NCBI GenBank assembly: GCA_036380735.1
Contig: DASVEE010000001.1
Coordinates: 62,001 to 126,000 of the forward strand
Origin: DASVEE01 sp036380735
Lineage (GTDB): Bacteria; Acidobacteriota; Thermoanaerobaculia; Gp7-AA8
Reading direction: 5' to 3'
Length of the DNA stretch: 64,000 nucleotides
In this document: piece after piece, positions 32,999 through 41,339 of the stretch
Layout of the letters: each line of letters opens with the position of its first letter
Numbering within the stretch: position 1 is the first letter of the stretch
Notes under the pieces: generated by a model
What the model saw: the letters and a program-made list of their open reading frames with translations, nothing else
Database searches by the model: none
Told to the model about the DNA's origin: nothing
Translations under genes and position numbers: made by a program

Positions 32999-35448
32999 CA
33001 GTCGTCGAGCGCTTCCGCGACATCGTGGCGCAGCACGGCGATACGCTCGCGCTGACGTCGCCGCGCGCGCGGTACACCTACGCGCAGCTCGACCAGTGGT
33101 CGAACGCGATTGCCGCGGACGTCTTTTCCCGCAACCTGCCGCGCGAGCGTCCGCTCGCCATCGTCGCGCGCGATCCCGTTGCCCTGGTGCCGGCAGTGCT
33201 GGGCGTCATCAAGGCGGCGCATTTCTTCGTCGTGGTCGACGCCATCGAACCGGAAGAACGCCGCCGCGCAATCATCGAAACCGCCAACGCGATCGAAATA
33301 GGACAGATGGGACAGATGGGACCGCGGTTGTCCCATTCGTCACCTTCGTCCGATTCGTCCTATCCGTCCCATCCGCCGCACGAGTACATCCAGCTCACGT
33401 TCACCTCCGGCACGACCGGCAAGCCGAAGGGGGTCGCCACGAAGCAGGAAGGCTTCGTGGAGCGCCTCATCGCGCAGTCGCAGCTCACCGGCCGCGCGGC
33501 AGGGGAACGCGTCAGCTACACCGCGCTCCCCGGTTTCGCCCGCGCCACCTACGAGATCTTCGGCTCGCTGCTCAACGGCGCTACCCTCTGCGCCTTCGAC
33601 GCGCGTAACGAATCGCTCGACGACCTCGCGGACTTCATCACGCGCGAGCGGCTGACCGTGCTCACGCTCACGCCCGCTCTCTTCCGCCGCTTCGTGCGCA
33701 CCGCGCCGCCCGACGTGGACCTCTCCAGCATTCGCAAGCTGCGCATCGGCGCCGACGTCATCACCGTCGCCGACGTAGAGCTGTACAAGCAGCGCTTTCC
33801 CCGAGGCTGCACGCTGGAGCGCGGCTTCAACTCCAGCGAGACCGGCATGGTCATGCACATGCGCATCGACCACGACACGCCGATTCCCGGGCCTCTCGTG
33901 CCCGTCGGGCGTCCCCGCCCCAACGTCGCGGTGCGCCTCATCGACGAGGAAGGCAACGACGTGGCGGAGGGCGAGACCGGCGAGCTGGTCGTGCGCGGGA
34001 ACTATCTCACCGGCGGCTACTGGAACGATCCCGCGCTGACCGCGGAGAAGTTCCGCGCCGACGGCTTCCACACCGGCGATCTCCTCCGCCGCGACGCGGA
34101 CGGCCTCTATTACTTCATCGGCCGCAAAGACGCGCGCCTCAAGATCCACGGGCGCCGCGTCGATCCGGTCGAAGTCGAGAGCGCCCTCATCGCGCACGGC
34201 CACGTGCGCGAAGCCGTCGTCGCCGGCGAACCGAACGCTGACGGCGAATTGCAGTTGGTGGCCTACGTCGTCGGGGACGTCGAAGCTCGCGAGATCCGCG
34301 CCGCGCTGCGCGACAAACTGCCACCGTGGATGATCCCCACGCGCATCCACGCCGTGGACAGCATCCCCATGACACCAGCGGGCAAGGTGGATCGGAAGGC
34401 CCTGCAGCTTGCCCGCGGCACCAGAGCGGAGCACGGACAACGGACAACGGACAACGGACAACATCCGTTCGAGCGCACCCTGCTGGACATCTGGTCGCGC
34501 GTGCTGGAGACACCGGTCGGTCTGCACGACGACTACTTCAATGATCTCGGCGGCACCTCCATCCTGGCCGCGCATCTGGTCACGGAGATCCGCCGCGCCA
34601 CCGGGCGCGCGCTGCCGCTGTCGATCCTGCTCGAACTGAACACCGTCGCGAAGATGGCGGACTACCTGCGCGCGGAGTCCGACCTGGAGCGCACCGCCGT
34701 CATCGTGCAGCGCGGGCGCGACGGCGTCCCGCCTCTCTTCTGCGTCAGCGGCAAAGGCGGCAGCGTGATCAACTTCCGCGAGCTCGCGAAGCTGCTGGGG
34801 GCGGACCAGCCTTTTTACGGCCTCACCCATCACGGCTTCACCACGATGCCGTCGACGTTCGCCGCCGTCGTCGCCTGCTACGCGGATGCCATCCGGAGCA
34901 TTCAACCCGAGGGGCCGTATCGGCTGGCGGGGTACTCGGCGGGGGGACTCATCGCGTACGAGATCGCGCGTCACCTCACGCGCAGCGGCGCTGCCGTCGA
35001 CTTCGTCGGGCTGATCGACACCGCCGCTTTCCCCGACCGCGCGCCGGCGTGGAGGCGCTACACCAAACGCATGACGCTGATCGGCGAGCGCCCGCTCACG
35101 ATGCTGCCGCGCTACGCGCGCGCCGTCGCCACGCGTGCCGCATCGCTGCTGAAGGGCCGCCGCTGGACGCCTCCGCCGCCGCCGCCGGAGACGGAGGAGA
35201 TGAACCGCATCCTCGAAGAGCTGCGGAAGCGCGAGAACCTCCACCCGTATGCGGGACGCGTGACCCTGTTCCTTGCCCGCCACGGCTGGGGCACCGACGC
35301 CGTGACCCCCGACCTCGGGTGGCGCCGCCTCTGCGAGAACCTGGAGATCATCCCCGTCCCCGGCGAGCACCACTCGGTCATCCGCGACGATGTGGCGGCG
35401 CTGGCGAACGCGTTCCGCAAAGCGCTGCACGGAACGGGGAAACGATAG
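32989..35448 (+). CDS. Single-module NRPS-like enzyme: adenylation, carrier protein, thioesterase (A-PCP-TE)
   Basis: 819 residues from GTG 32989, overlapping the permease by 10 bp. The AMP-binding domain is about 1-475: A3 loop LTFTSGTTGKPKG (136-148), A5-like NSSETG, A7/A8-like GRKDARLKIHGRRVDPVEVE, and A10 PAGKVDRKAL. A carrier domain follows with phosphopantetheine Ser about 524 in LGGTSIL. The thioesterase has nucleophile Ser about 650 in LAGYSAGGLIAYEIARHL and a late His in GEHHSVI. It should activate one carboxylic or amino acid, tether it and release it, with no condensation domain. In-frame repeats occupy residues about 104-129 and 482-491. The stop TAG is given by repeat copy j. Substrate unknown. 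Confidence 0.9.
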   Translation: MAVTVVERFRDIVAQHGDTLALTSPRARYTYAQLDQWSNAIAADVFSRNLPRERPLAIVARDPVALVPAVLGVIKAAHFFVVVDAIEPEERRRAIIETANAIEIGQMGQMGPRLSHSSPSSDSSYPSHPPHEYIQLTFTSGTTGKPKGVATKQEGFVERLIAQSQLTGRAAGERVSYTALPGFARATYEIFGSLLNGATLCAFDARNESLDDLADFITRERLTVLTLTPALFRRFVRTAPPDVDLSSIRKLRIGADVITVADVELYKQRFPRGCTLERGFNSSETGMVMHMRIDHDTPIPGPLVPVGRPRPNVAVRLIDEEGNDVAEGETGELVVRGNYLTGGYWNDPALTAEKFRADGFHTGDLLRRDADGLYYFIGRKDARLKIHGRRVDPVEVESALIAHGHVREAVVAGEPNADGELQLVAYVVGDVEAREIRAALRDKLPPWMIPTRIHAVDSIPMTPAGKVDRKALQLARGTRAEHGQRTTDNGQHPFERTLLDIWSRVLETPVGLHDDYFNDLGGTSILAAHLVTEIRRATGRALPLSILLELNTVAKMADYLRAESDLERTAVIVQRGRDGVPPLFCVSGKGGSVINFRELAKLLGADQPFYGLTHHGFTTMPSTFAAVVACYADAIRSIQPEGPYRLAGYSAGGLIAYEIARHLTRSGAAVDFVGLIDTAAFPDRAPAWRRYTKRMTLIGERPLTMLPRYARAVATRAASLLKGRRWTPPPPPPETEEMNRILEELRKRENLHPYAGRVTLFLARHGWGTDAVTPDLGWRRLCENLEIIPVPGEHHSVIRDDVAALANAFRKALHGTGKR
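33298..33374. repeat. ATRGGAC-family element inside the adenylation domain coding sequence, copy i
   Basis: The left arm ATAGGACAG, ATGGGACAG, ATGGGACCG (33298-33324), a 5-bp centre and right-arm steps GTCCCATTC, GTCACCTTC, GTCCGATTC, GTCCTATCC, GTCCCATCC (33330-33374) are read in frame. They encode IGQMGQMGPRLSHSSPSS and DSSYPSHP, a polar, low-complexity insert between motifs A2 and A3. Confidence 0.9.
34434..34461. repeat. Four tandem CGGACAA 7-mers inside coding sequence
   Basis: Four exact copies of CGGACAA lie in the linker between the adenylation and carrier domains and are translated as part of HGQRTTDNGQH. Confidence 0.9.
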
Positions 35449-35539
35449 GATGAACAGGACCGATAGGACTGGTGGGACCCCGACCACCCCGGCGATGTGT
35501 CCTATCCGTCCTATAGGTCCTATTCGTCCCATCGTCATC
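35436..35539. repeat. ATRGGAC-family inverted-repeat element, copy j
   Basis: Begins GGGAAACGATAGGATGAAC, with the A-PCP-TE stop TAG at 35446-35448, continues through CGATAGGACTGGTGGGACC, and returns as GTCCTATCC, GTCCTATAG, GTCCTATTC and GTCCCATCG. It fills the space before the LysM gene. Confidence 0.85.
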
Positions 35540-35593
35540 CTGTAGCGCCGCCTCCGGCGGGCGCCGGTTCAACGCACGTATTACCATTCTTGC

Positions 35594-36220
35594 GTGCCCA
35601 CGAACCATGTCGTCCAGCCGGGGGATTGCATCGCCAGCATCGCGTTTCAGTACGGCTTCAGTCCGGAGTATCTCTGGGAGCACGACGCCAACGCCGCGCT
35701 GCGCGAGCAGCGTACGAGCGGCTACGTGCTCCAGCCCGGAGACGTCGTCGTCGTTCCCGAGCTGCGCCCTCGCTTCGCGAACGCGGCGACCGGCAGGAAA
35801 CATGTCTTTCGACGGCTCAGCGTCCCGGAAAAGCTGAACGTGATCCTGCGCGACGAGGCCGCGCAGCCGCGCAAGGCCGTGCCGTTCAAGGTCGTCATCG
35901 ACGGCGCGAGCGCACAGGAAGGACAGACCGGCGACGACGGGAAGCTCACCGTCTGGATTCCGCCGGCGGCCGTCGATGCCGTCCTCGTGGTCGATGGCGC
36001 GGACACGTTTCCGCTGCGGCTCGGGCACCTCGATCCCGTCGAAACCGAGGGGGGGCTTCGCGCGCGGCTGACCAACCTTGGCTACCTCGACGACGCGGAA
36101 GCAAGCGCCGAAGACGCGCGCATCGCGGTCGTCCAGTTTCAGCAGTCGCTCGGTCTCACGCCCACCGGCATCGTCACCGACGACCTCCGGCGCGCGCTCG
36201 TCGAGGCCCACGGCTCGTGA
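35594..36220 (+). CDS. LysM plus peptidoglycan-binding-domain protein
   Basis: 208 residues from GTG 35594. The N-terminal LysM is about 4-55 (HVVQPGDCIASIAFQYGFSP, then VLQPGDVVVVPE), a middle beta-rich region is about 60-140, and the C-terminal PG_binding_1 motif is about 155-205 (LRARLTNLGYLDD, FQQSLGLTPTGIVTDDLRRA). There is no signal peptide, so it is made in the cytoplasm. Its LysM variant (GDCIxSIAxxYGF, with WEHDANAALRE) is the type I associate with contractile-injection or effector-linked loci; that is recollection, not shown here. Its stop overlaps the next gene's GTG (GTGA), so it is coupled to the giant MBL-like protein and may act as its carrier or chaperone. Confidence 0.85.
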   Translation: MPTNHVVQPGDCIASIAFQYGFSPEYLWEHDANAALREQRTSGYVLQPGDVVVVPELRPRFANAATGRKHVFRRLSVPEKLNVILRDEAAQPRKAVPFKVVIDGASAQEGQTGDDGKLTVWIPPAAVDAVLVVDGADTFPLRLGHLDPVETEGGLRARLTNLGYLDDAEASAEDARIAVVQFQQSLGLTPTGIVTDDLRRALVEAHGS

Positions 36221-39200
36221 GCGCGCGCGAAACCAAACGGCCGCGGCTCGCGCGCTATGTGCCGAACGTCCTGCAGGCCTCGCTGCCTGTCGACCGCTGG
36301 TACTGCTTCACGACGCGGCGCGAAGGTCCGCCGGAAGGTCCGTGGCTGGTCACCGCCGAATGCGTGAGCGCCGACTGGATGGACGCGGTCTGGCGCGACT
36401 TCATCACGACGCCGCTGGGCCAACGCATCAACGCGGTCTTCAACGGTGCGGCGTTCTCCGATGTCCTTCGCAACACCGGGGTCGTCGGCGCCAGCCACGT
36501 CGGAGCCGCGTGGCGCTGGTTCTTCGCGCAGAGCAGCATCGCGCGCTCGCCGCAGCGGGAGCTGATGGCGCTCGAGCTCACCCATGCGCCGGGCTCACCC
36601 TGGACCATCGAGCTGACCCAGTGGCACGAGATGACGTTCCTGCCCGTCACCGAGAAGTCGCGCGCCGTGCGCGTCTTCCGGACGACGCTGCTCGACGGCG
36701 ACTCCGACGATGCGCCGTCGCAGCTGCGGCCGCAGGAGTCGTCGATCTCCAGCGTCCGGGCCATCCCGCTGCAGACCGACGGCGCGCGCATTCCCCTCGC
36801 CGGCCTGCACGTCTTCCACACGCTGGAAGGCCTGGGCCATCCCGAGCCCGATCTCAGCGATGGAGGCGGCGACGGGGGCGATCCGCAACCGACGCCGATC
36901 ACTCCCTCGCCGATGGAGATTCCGATTCATATCGCGATCGAGGTGACGCGCGCGATCGTCACCCTCGGCCGCCGGGCACGCGAGCGCGTCCGCCGTGCGG
37001 CAGCCGGTGTGCGCGACTGGTTCGACGGCGGCGGCTTCGCTCCGGCCATCGCGTTCACGGCCGGACCGCACGCCATCGCGATGCCGCTGCCGTCGCGCAA
37101 CGAGAACGCGCGTCCGCGTCCGCTCGAGTACTGTGCCGCGCCGGCCGCGAACGGCGGCGGCCAGATGCCCAACCCACTCATCGGCGGACGCGTGGCGGTG
37201 CTCGACGTCGGCCAGGCGAACTGCGATGCCTTCTTCGACGCCGCCGGCCACACGTTCGCGTACTACGACATGGGCTGGCCGTGGGGGACGATGGAATCGT
37301 CGAAACCCGACGCGCCGGCGGGACCGCAGACGCGGACGCGCCCTTGCACCTGCCACCGGCCGCTCGTCATCCTTTCCCACCGCGACCTCGATCACTACCG
37401 CCGCGCGCTGCTTCCCGGACGAGCCGGGCAGCGCGTCTGCGGCCTGACCTGGTTGATGCCGGCCGGCGGCGGACAGGACCTTCAGGACTCGCATGGTCCG
37501 TACTTCGCCGAGCTGCTCAACCGGATCCTGCAGTACGGCGGCCAGATCGTCCGCTGGCAGAACGCCGGCGGACCGACGCACATGACGTTCCCGTGGGGTT
37601 TCGTCGAGCGCTGCACCGGAACGTCGGTCAACAGCAGCGGGCTCGCGGCATGGGTCTGTTTGCGCGACGATCCCGGCGTCGTCGCCGCGCGCGCGGCGCT
37701 CCTGGCGGTGCCGGCGGAGATCCCGGGCGGCGCTCCGCTCACCACGCTTCTTCTGGCGCGTGTGACCGCGGCCACCGTCGCCGGCGGCGCCGCGGCACTC
37801 GCCGCTGGTACCGCCGCGCAGGATGTGGCGCGCGCCTCGGTCCGGGCGGTGCTCTCCGTCCTCGCCGGTGGCAATGCGGCGGCGGCCATCGCCGACGTCA
37901 CCTCCGCGAACGTCTTCGGCATCGGCATGGCGGTCTTCGGCGTAGCGCCACCGGCAGTCGCGGTGGCGACCGATGCCGGCAACGCGGCCGCGGCGGCACA
38001 GGGCGCGGGGATCTTCGCCACGGTGGCAATGCGCTGTGGCGCGGCGGCGGCCGTCGTGGCGGGCCTGACGGCGGAGGTGCTCGCGCCGATCCTCACTCCG
38101 CCCCCGGCTGGAGGGGACGCCGGCCTGTTGCGCCAGCGTAGCGTGGAGGGCATCGCCGCGCGCGCCGCGGTGGCAGCCGTGCTGGCGAATCTTCCGGGGG
38201 CTCCGCCGTCGGTCAACACGCGCGTCTTCGCCGAAACCGTGGCCGCCGCGTTGTCGCGCAGGGACCCGGGCCTGGCAGCCAACGTCGCCGCAATCGCCGC
38301 TCTCCGCGGCGTCATCGCCGTAGAGCTCGGCGCAGTTGGAGCAGGGCCGGTCGCCACATTGATCAACAACGCTCACCCACTCGGCTGCGCGGCGCCGAAC
38401 ATCGCGGGGGCGCCGCTGCTCGCGCCGCTGGCGACGGAAGTCGCCAACGCCGCGATCAACGTCGTCGCCGCCGGCGGCGGCGGAGCGGCGGCAAACCGCG
38501 ACGCGCGCGACAACGCCGCCGCGGCAGCCTTGCACGTCGCTCCCGACATGGTCACCGCCGCGCAGGATGCCGCGTGGCCGCTCACCGTCAGGGCCGGACG
38601 CGCCCCCTTTGCTCCGGGAGAGCGCTACGCCCTGCTCAACGGCGATGCCGATTTCGGCGCCATCCCGTCGACGCAGCCGGTGGCGCCGAACCAGACGATG
38701 CCGATGGTCGTGGCGATGACGGCGATGCATCACGGCTCCTTCATCGAGGATGGTCATTTCATCGAATCGACGCGGATCCCGTGGGCGCCCGGAACCCCTG
38801 CCGCGGCGCAGGCAACCAACGCCAGCGTGGCGCCGGCCAGTCTCGCGGAGTCGGTTCGTGCCGTCACCGACGGTCTCGTCGGCGTTGGCCTGCCGGGACT
38901 GAAAGGACATCTGGCGCACGCCGGCGCGGCCGCCGCTTCGGCGATCTATGCGGCACACGCCGATAGCATCAACGGAGGACGGGCCGCCGAGGCGGCGTTG
39001 CTCACGGGAAACTGGGCCCCGGCGTTCGCGTCCGCCGCGGCGGCAGCGGTCGTGACGGCACTCAATGCGCCGGCCGAGGCGGGAGAGATCGCCATCGCCG
39101 CCGTGCACGCGGCAGCCACGCGCATCGGCGCCTCGTACGCGCGCGACTTCGTTCAAGCAGCACAGGCGGCGCGCGTTTCCATTCGCGCGGGGCTGCTGTT

Positions 39201-40845
39201 TCACGAGGTGCGGCTGCAACCGGCGTTCGCGGCCGGCCTGTTCGGGAACGCGACGTCTACGGCGGTCGCCGGTCTCGTCGGAGCGCTCGGCGGCGCACCG
39301 CCGGGCAATACGCAGATCGTCGCGGAAGGAGTCGCCGCCATCGCTGATCTCGAGCTGGGCAACAGGGCGCCGGCCGACGTCGCGCAGGCCGCCCTCCGCA
39401 TCGCCATCTCCACGCTGCAGGGGGACAACGTCGCGACGGCTGCCGGGAACGCCTACGCCGGCGGCGCACTCGGTTGCGGCTGCGCGCTGCCCGGCGGTAC
39501 AAGGCGCGCGCAGATCCCGCACAACGACCTGCTGGGGCTCGCGGGAATCGCGGCGGAGCTCGCCGCCAACATCGCGGGCCTCACGGCGGCGCGCGCCGCG
39601 GCCGGCGCCGTTCCGGCGATCGTCGCGATGTTCGGCGGCTTCGCCGCTGTCGTCTTTGGAGGGGAGAACGCGGCGATGCGCACCGCGGCGGCATGGGCCG
39701 TCGCCGACCTCGCCGGCCTGCCTGCCGCCGTCATCGCTCGCGCTGCGACGCGCGCCGTCGTTTCCGCGGCGAAGGGCGGCGACCTCGCCACCACTGCCGG
39801 GATGATCAACTCTGGCGTGACGGCCATCGGGCCGGTCGGCAACACCACCTTCGTCAATACCCTCGCGTCAATCGGTGCCGGACCGCTTCCCGCCAACGTC
39901 ACCCGGGCAGTGGCCCACGCAGCCATCCAGACGTTGCTATTCGGCGCGGGAACGAACTGGGTGCAGCAACTGTCGCGCGCAGAGCTCACCGCGGGCGCGT
40001 TCAACCTGGCGACGGCAGACCACATCGCGACGGCCGTCCGCGCGGTGCAGCCGCCGCTGGCGACGACGCTCGTCAGCCTCCCCTCCTTCTTCGTCGGGCT
40101 CACTCCGGCCGCCGCCGTCACCGGCGCGAACATCGAGGCCGCGGTCCTCGGGGCGACGGCCTTCCAGCCGATCGGCTTCACCGGGCCGACCATCACGCCG
40201 ACGTATCGCGCTCTCATCGCCCGGATCGCGCGCGCGGCGCACGCCGCGGCGGCAGCGGCCGCGGGCGTCGGCAACGAATGCAACGCGGCGGAGGCGGCGC
40301 TCGGGCAGCCGATGGCGAATGCCGGGAACGTCCAGGCCCTGATGGCGCTCCCTGCCAACCAGGCAGTCGGGATCACGCTGGCCGATACGGCGAGAAGCGC
40401 GGCGTACCTGGCGATGGTCGGCGAGGCCGAGCGCCGCTCGAACCTCGAAGGCGCCGACATCGCCGCGGCTGTAGATGCCGTCCGGCACAACACCATCCCC
40501 GCCGCCACTGCCGCCGGCAACGTGGCCGCGGGCTTCGGCCCCGGTGCGCTCGCGTACTCCTACGGCGTCATGCCGCCGAGCGGTCACTGCTACACCAATT
40601 CCTCCACCCTCGGCGGGCTCGGACACCCGCATCCGCTGGCGATCGCCGAATACGAGGCGCGTGGCTGGACCCGCCGCCACAACACGTCGATCCGCGCCAA
40701 CCACGGCGGGCGGCAGGGCGACGCCGCCAGCCCCCGCGGCCACGCCGCGCTCGAATGGGATTTCATCAATGATCGTCCGCACGCGATCGGCAACGTCATC
40801 GTGCATTGCGCCGTCTGCGGCCAGAACATCCGCATTCAACATTGA
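36217..40845 (+). CDS. 1542-residue Ala-rich protein with a split metallo-beta-lactamase-like (ComEC-type) fold
   Basis: GTG 36217 overlaps the LysM stop. No signal peptide or convincing membrane segments. Residues 1-320 are an unrecognised domain. About 324-480 begins an MBL fold as in the ComEC C-terminal domain: VAVLDVGQANCDAFFDAAG and LVILSHRDLDHYR (H388, D390, D392, H393). About 490-785 is an Ala-rich insertion. About 801-845 resumes with YALLNGDADFGAIP and MTAMHHGSF. About 860-1440 is a second Ala-rich insertion. About 1446-1500 resembles the MBL end (SYGVMPPSGHCYTNSS, LGHPHPLAIAEYEARGW), then a tail with HCAVCGQN. Insertions contain about 48-residue imperfect helical repeats (VARASVRAVLSVLAGGNAAA; VAQAALRIAISTLQGDNVAT; IARAATRAVVSAAKGGDLAT). 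It could be a nuclease or hydrolase effector; function unproven. Confidence 0.75.
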   Translation: MSARETKRPRLARYVPNVLQASLPVDRWYCFTTRREGPPEGPWLVTAECVSADWMDAVWRDFITTPLGQRINAVFNGAAFSDVLRNTGVVGASHVGAAWRWFFAQSSIARSPQRELMALELTHAPGSPWTIELTQWHEMTFLPVTEKSRAVRVFRTTLLDGDSDDAPSQLRPQESSISSVRAIPLQTDGARIPLAGLHVFHTLEGLGHPEPDLSDGGGDGGDPQPTPITPSPMEIPIHIAIEVTRAIVTLGRRARERVRRAAAGVRDWFDGGGFAPAIAFTAGPHAIAMPLPSRNENARPRPLEYCAAPAANGGGQMPNPLIGGRVAVLDVGQANCDAFFDAAGHTFAYYDMGWPWGTMESSKPDAPAGPQTRTRPCTCHRPLVILSHRDLDHYRRALLPGRAGQRVCGLTWLMPAGGGQDLQDSHGPYFAELLNRILQYGGQIVRWQNAGGPTHMTFPWGFVERCTGTSVNSSGLAAWVCLRDDPGVVAARAALLAVPAEIPGGAPLTTLLLARVTAATVAGGAAALAAGTAAQDVARASVRAVLSVLAGGNAAAAIADVTSANVFGIGMAVFGVAPPAVAVATDAGNAAAAAQGAGIFATVAMRCGAAAAVVAGLTAEVLAPILTPPPAGGDAGLLRQRSVEGIAARAAVAAVLANLPGAPPSVNTRVFAETVAAALSRRDPGLAANVAAIAALRGVIAVELGAVGAGPVATLINNAHPLGCAAPNIAGAPLLAPLATEVANAAINVVAAGGGGAAANRDARDNAAAAALHVAPDMVTAAQDAAWPLTVRAGRAPFAPGERYALLNGDADFGAIPSTQPVAPNQTMPMVVAMTAMHHGSFIEDGHFIESTRIPWAPGTPAAAQATNASVAPASLAESVRAVTDGLVGVGLPGLKGHLAHAGAAAASAIYAAHADSINGGRAAEAALLTGNWAPAFASAAAAAVVTALNAPAEAGEIAIAAVHAAATRIGASYARDFVQAAQAARVSIRAGLLFHEVRLQPAFAAGLFGNATSTAVAGLVGALGGAPPGNTQIVAEGVAAIADLELGNRAPADVAQAALRIAISTLQGDNVATAAGNAYAGGALGCGCALPGGTRRAQIPHNDLLGLAGIAAELAANIAGLTAARAAAGAVPAIVAMFGGFAAVVFGGENAAMRTAAAWAVADLAGLPAAVIARAATRAVVSAAKGGDLATTAGMINSGVTAIGPVGNTTFVNTLASIGAGPLPANVTRAVAHAAIQTLLFGAGTNWVQQLSRAELTAGAFNLATADHIATAVRAVQPPLATTLVSLPSFFVGLTPAAAVTGANIEAAVLGATAFQPIGFTGPTITPTYRALIARIARAAHAAAAAAAGVGNECNAAEAALGQPMANAGNVQALMALPANQAVGITLADTARSAAYLAMVGEAERRSNLEGADIAAAVDAVRHNTIPAATAAGNVAAGFGPGALAYSYGVMPPSGHCYTNSSTLGGLGHPHPLAIAEYEARGWTRRHNTSIRANHGGRQGDAASPRGHAALEWDFINDRPHAIGNVIVHCAVCGQNIRIQH

Positions 40846-40954
40846 GCGGCGCCCGCCGCGCTGCTGAAAGAAATGACGCTGTCTTCTTCCCGAAGGTGGT
40901 CGTACATTGAATCCATCGCCCCACAACCCACTCGTTCGGAGAAAGGAGATTCTC

Positions 40955-41272
40955 GTGAAGAAGATCGTTCTCGTTACCTTGCTCCTCCTGTCGGTGGCCT
41001 CATCCGCTCTCGCTTTGTGCGACCTCTGGGATGAATTCGTTCCGCCGTTCACGGCCGGCGTGCCGGGGAGCTTCACCTTCTCGCCCTGCTGCGGCACGGC
41101 GCCGTACACGTTCTCGCTGCATTCGGGGTCGCTGCCGGCCGGGCTGTCGCTCACCAGCAGCGGGACAATTTCGGGCACGCCAACGACAGCCGGCTATACA
41201 ACCGCCTGCATCCGCATGAGGGATGCGAACGGCTGCACGTTCGTGCGCTGCTTCGAAATCTACGTCGACTGA
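40955..41272 (+). CDS. Small secreted protein with one putative Ig (He_PIG) domain
   Basis: 105 residues from GTG 40955, with AAAGGAGA 6 bp upstream (a TTG at 40907 lacks a site). Signal peptide MKKIVLVTLLLLSVASSALA. The mature part is one He_PIG-type Ig domain: FSPCCGTAPYTFSLHSGSLP, then AGLSLTSSGTISGTPTTAGY. Five Cys residues (two adjacent) suggest disulfides. The role is unknown; it may be a small binding module. It lies 67 bp before a secreted protease gene on the same strand. The 40846-40954 gap holds nothing recognised beyond this ribosome-binding site. Confidence 0.75.
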   Translation: MKKIVLVTLLLLSVASSALALCDLWDEFVPPFTAGVPGSFTFSPCCGTAPYTFSLHSGSLPAGLSLTSSGTISGTPTTAGYTTACIRMRDANGCTFVRCFEIYVD

Positions 41273-41295
41273 TTTTTTTTTCGAAGCCCTCTGAA

Positions 41296-41338
41296 ATTTC
41301 TTCTCCTTTCGGACATGACAGTCGAAAGGAGAAGAAAT
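41296..41338 (+). promoter_or_regulatory. Perfect 16-bp hairpin that sequesters the protease ribosome-binding site
   Basis: Left arm ATTTCTTCTCCTTTCG (41296-41311) and right arm CGAAAGGAGAAGAAAT (41323-41338) are exact complements with an 11-nt loop. The right arm contains AAAGGAGA, the Shine-Dalgarno site of the protease gene, and ends one base before its ATG. Translation should be blocked while the stem is closed. No T-run follows, so it is not an intrinsic terminator. Confidence 0.8.
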
Positions 41339-41339
41339 C

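Noticed and set aside
40907..40954. TTG 40907 as the start of the small Ig protein
   Set aside because: It has no ribosome-binding site and would place a charged stretch before the signal peptide. GTG 40955 has AAAGGAGA and opens directly into the signal sequence.
41273..41281. Run of nine T bases after the small Ig gene as an intrinsic terminator
   Set aside because: There is no stable GC stem directly before it, only a short GTCGAC. The 16-bp hairpin comes after it and masks the next ribosome-binding site.
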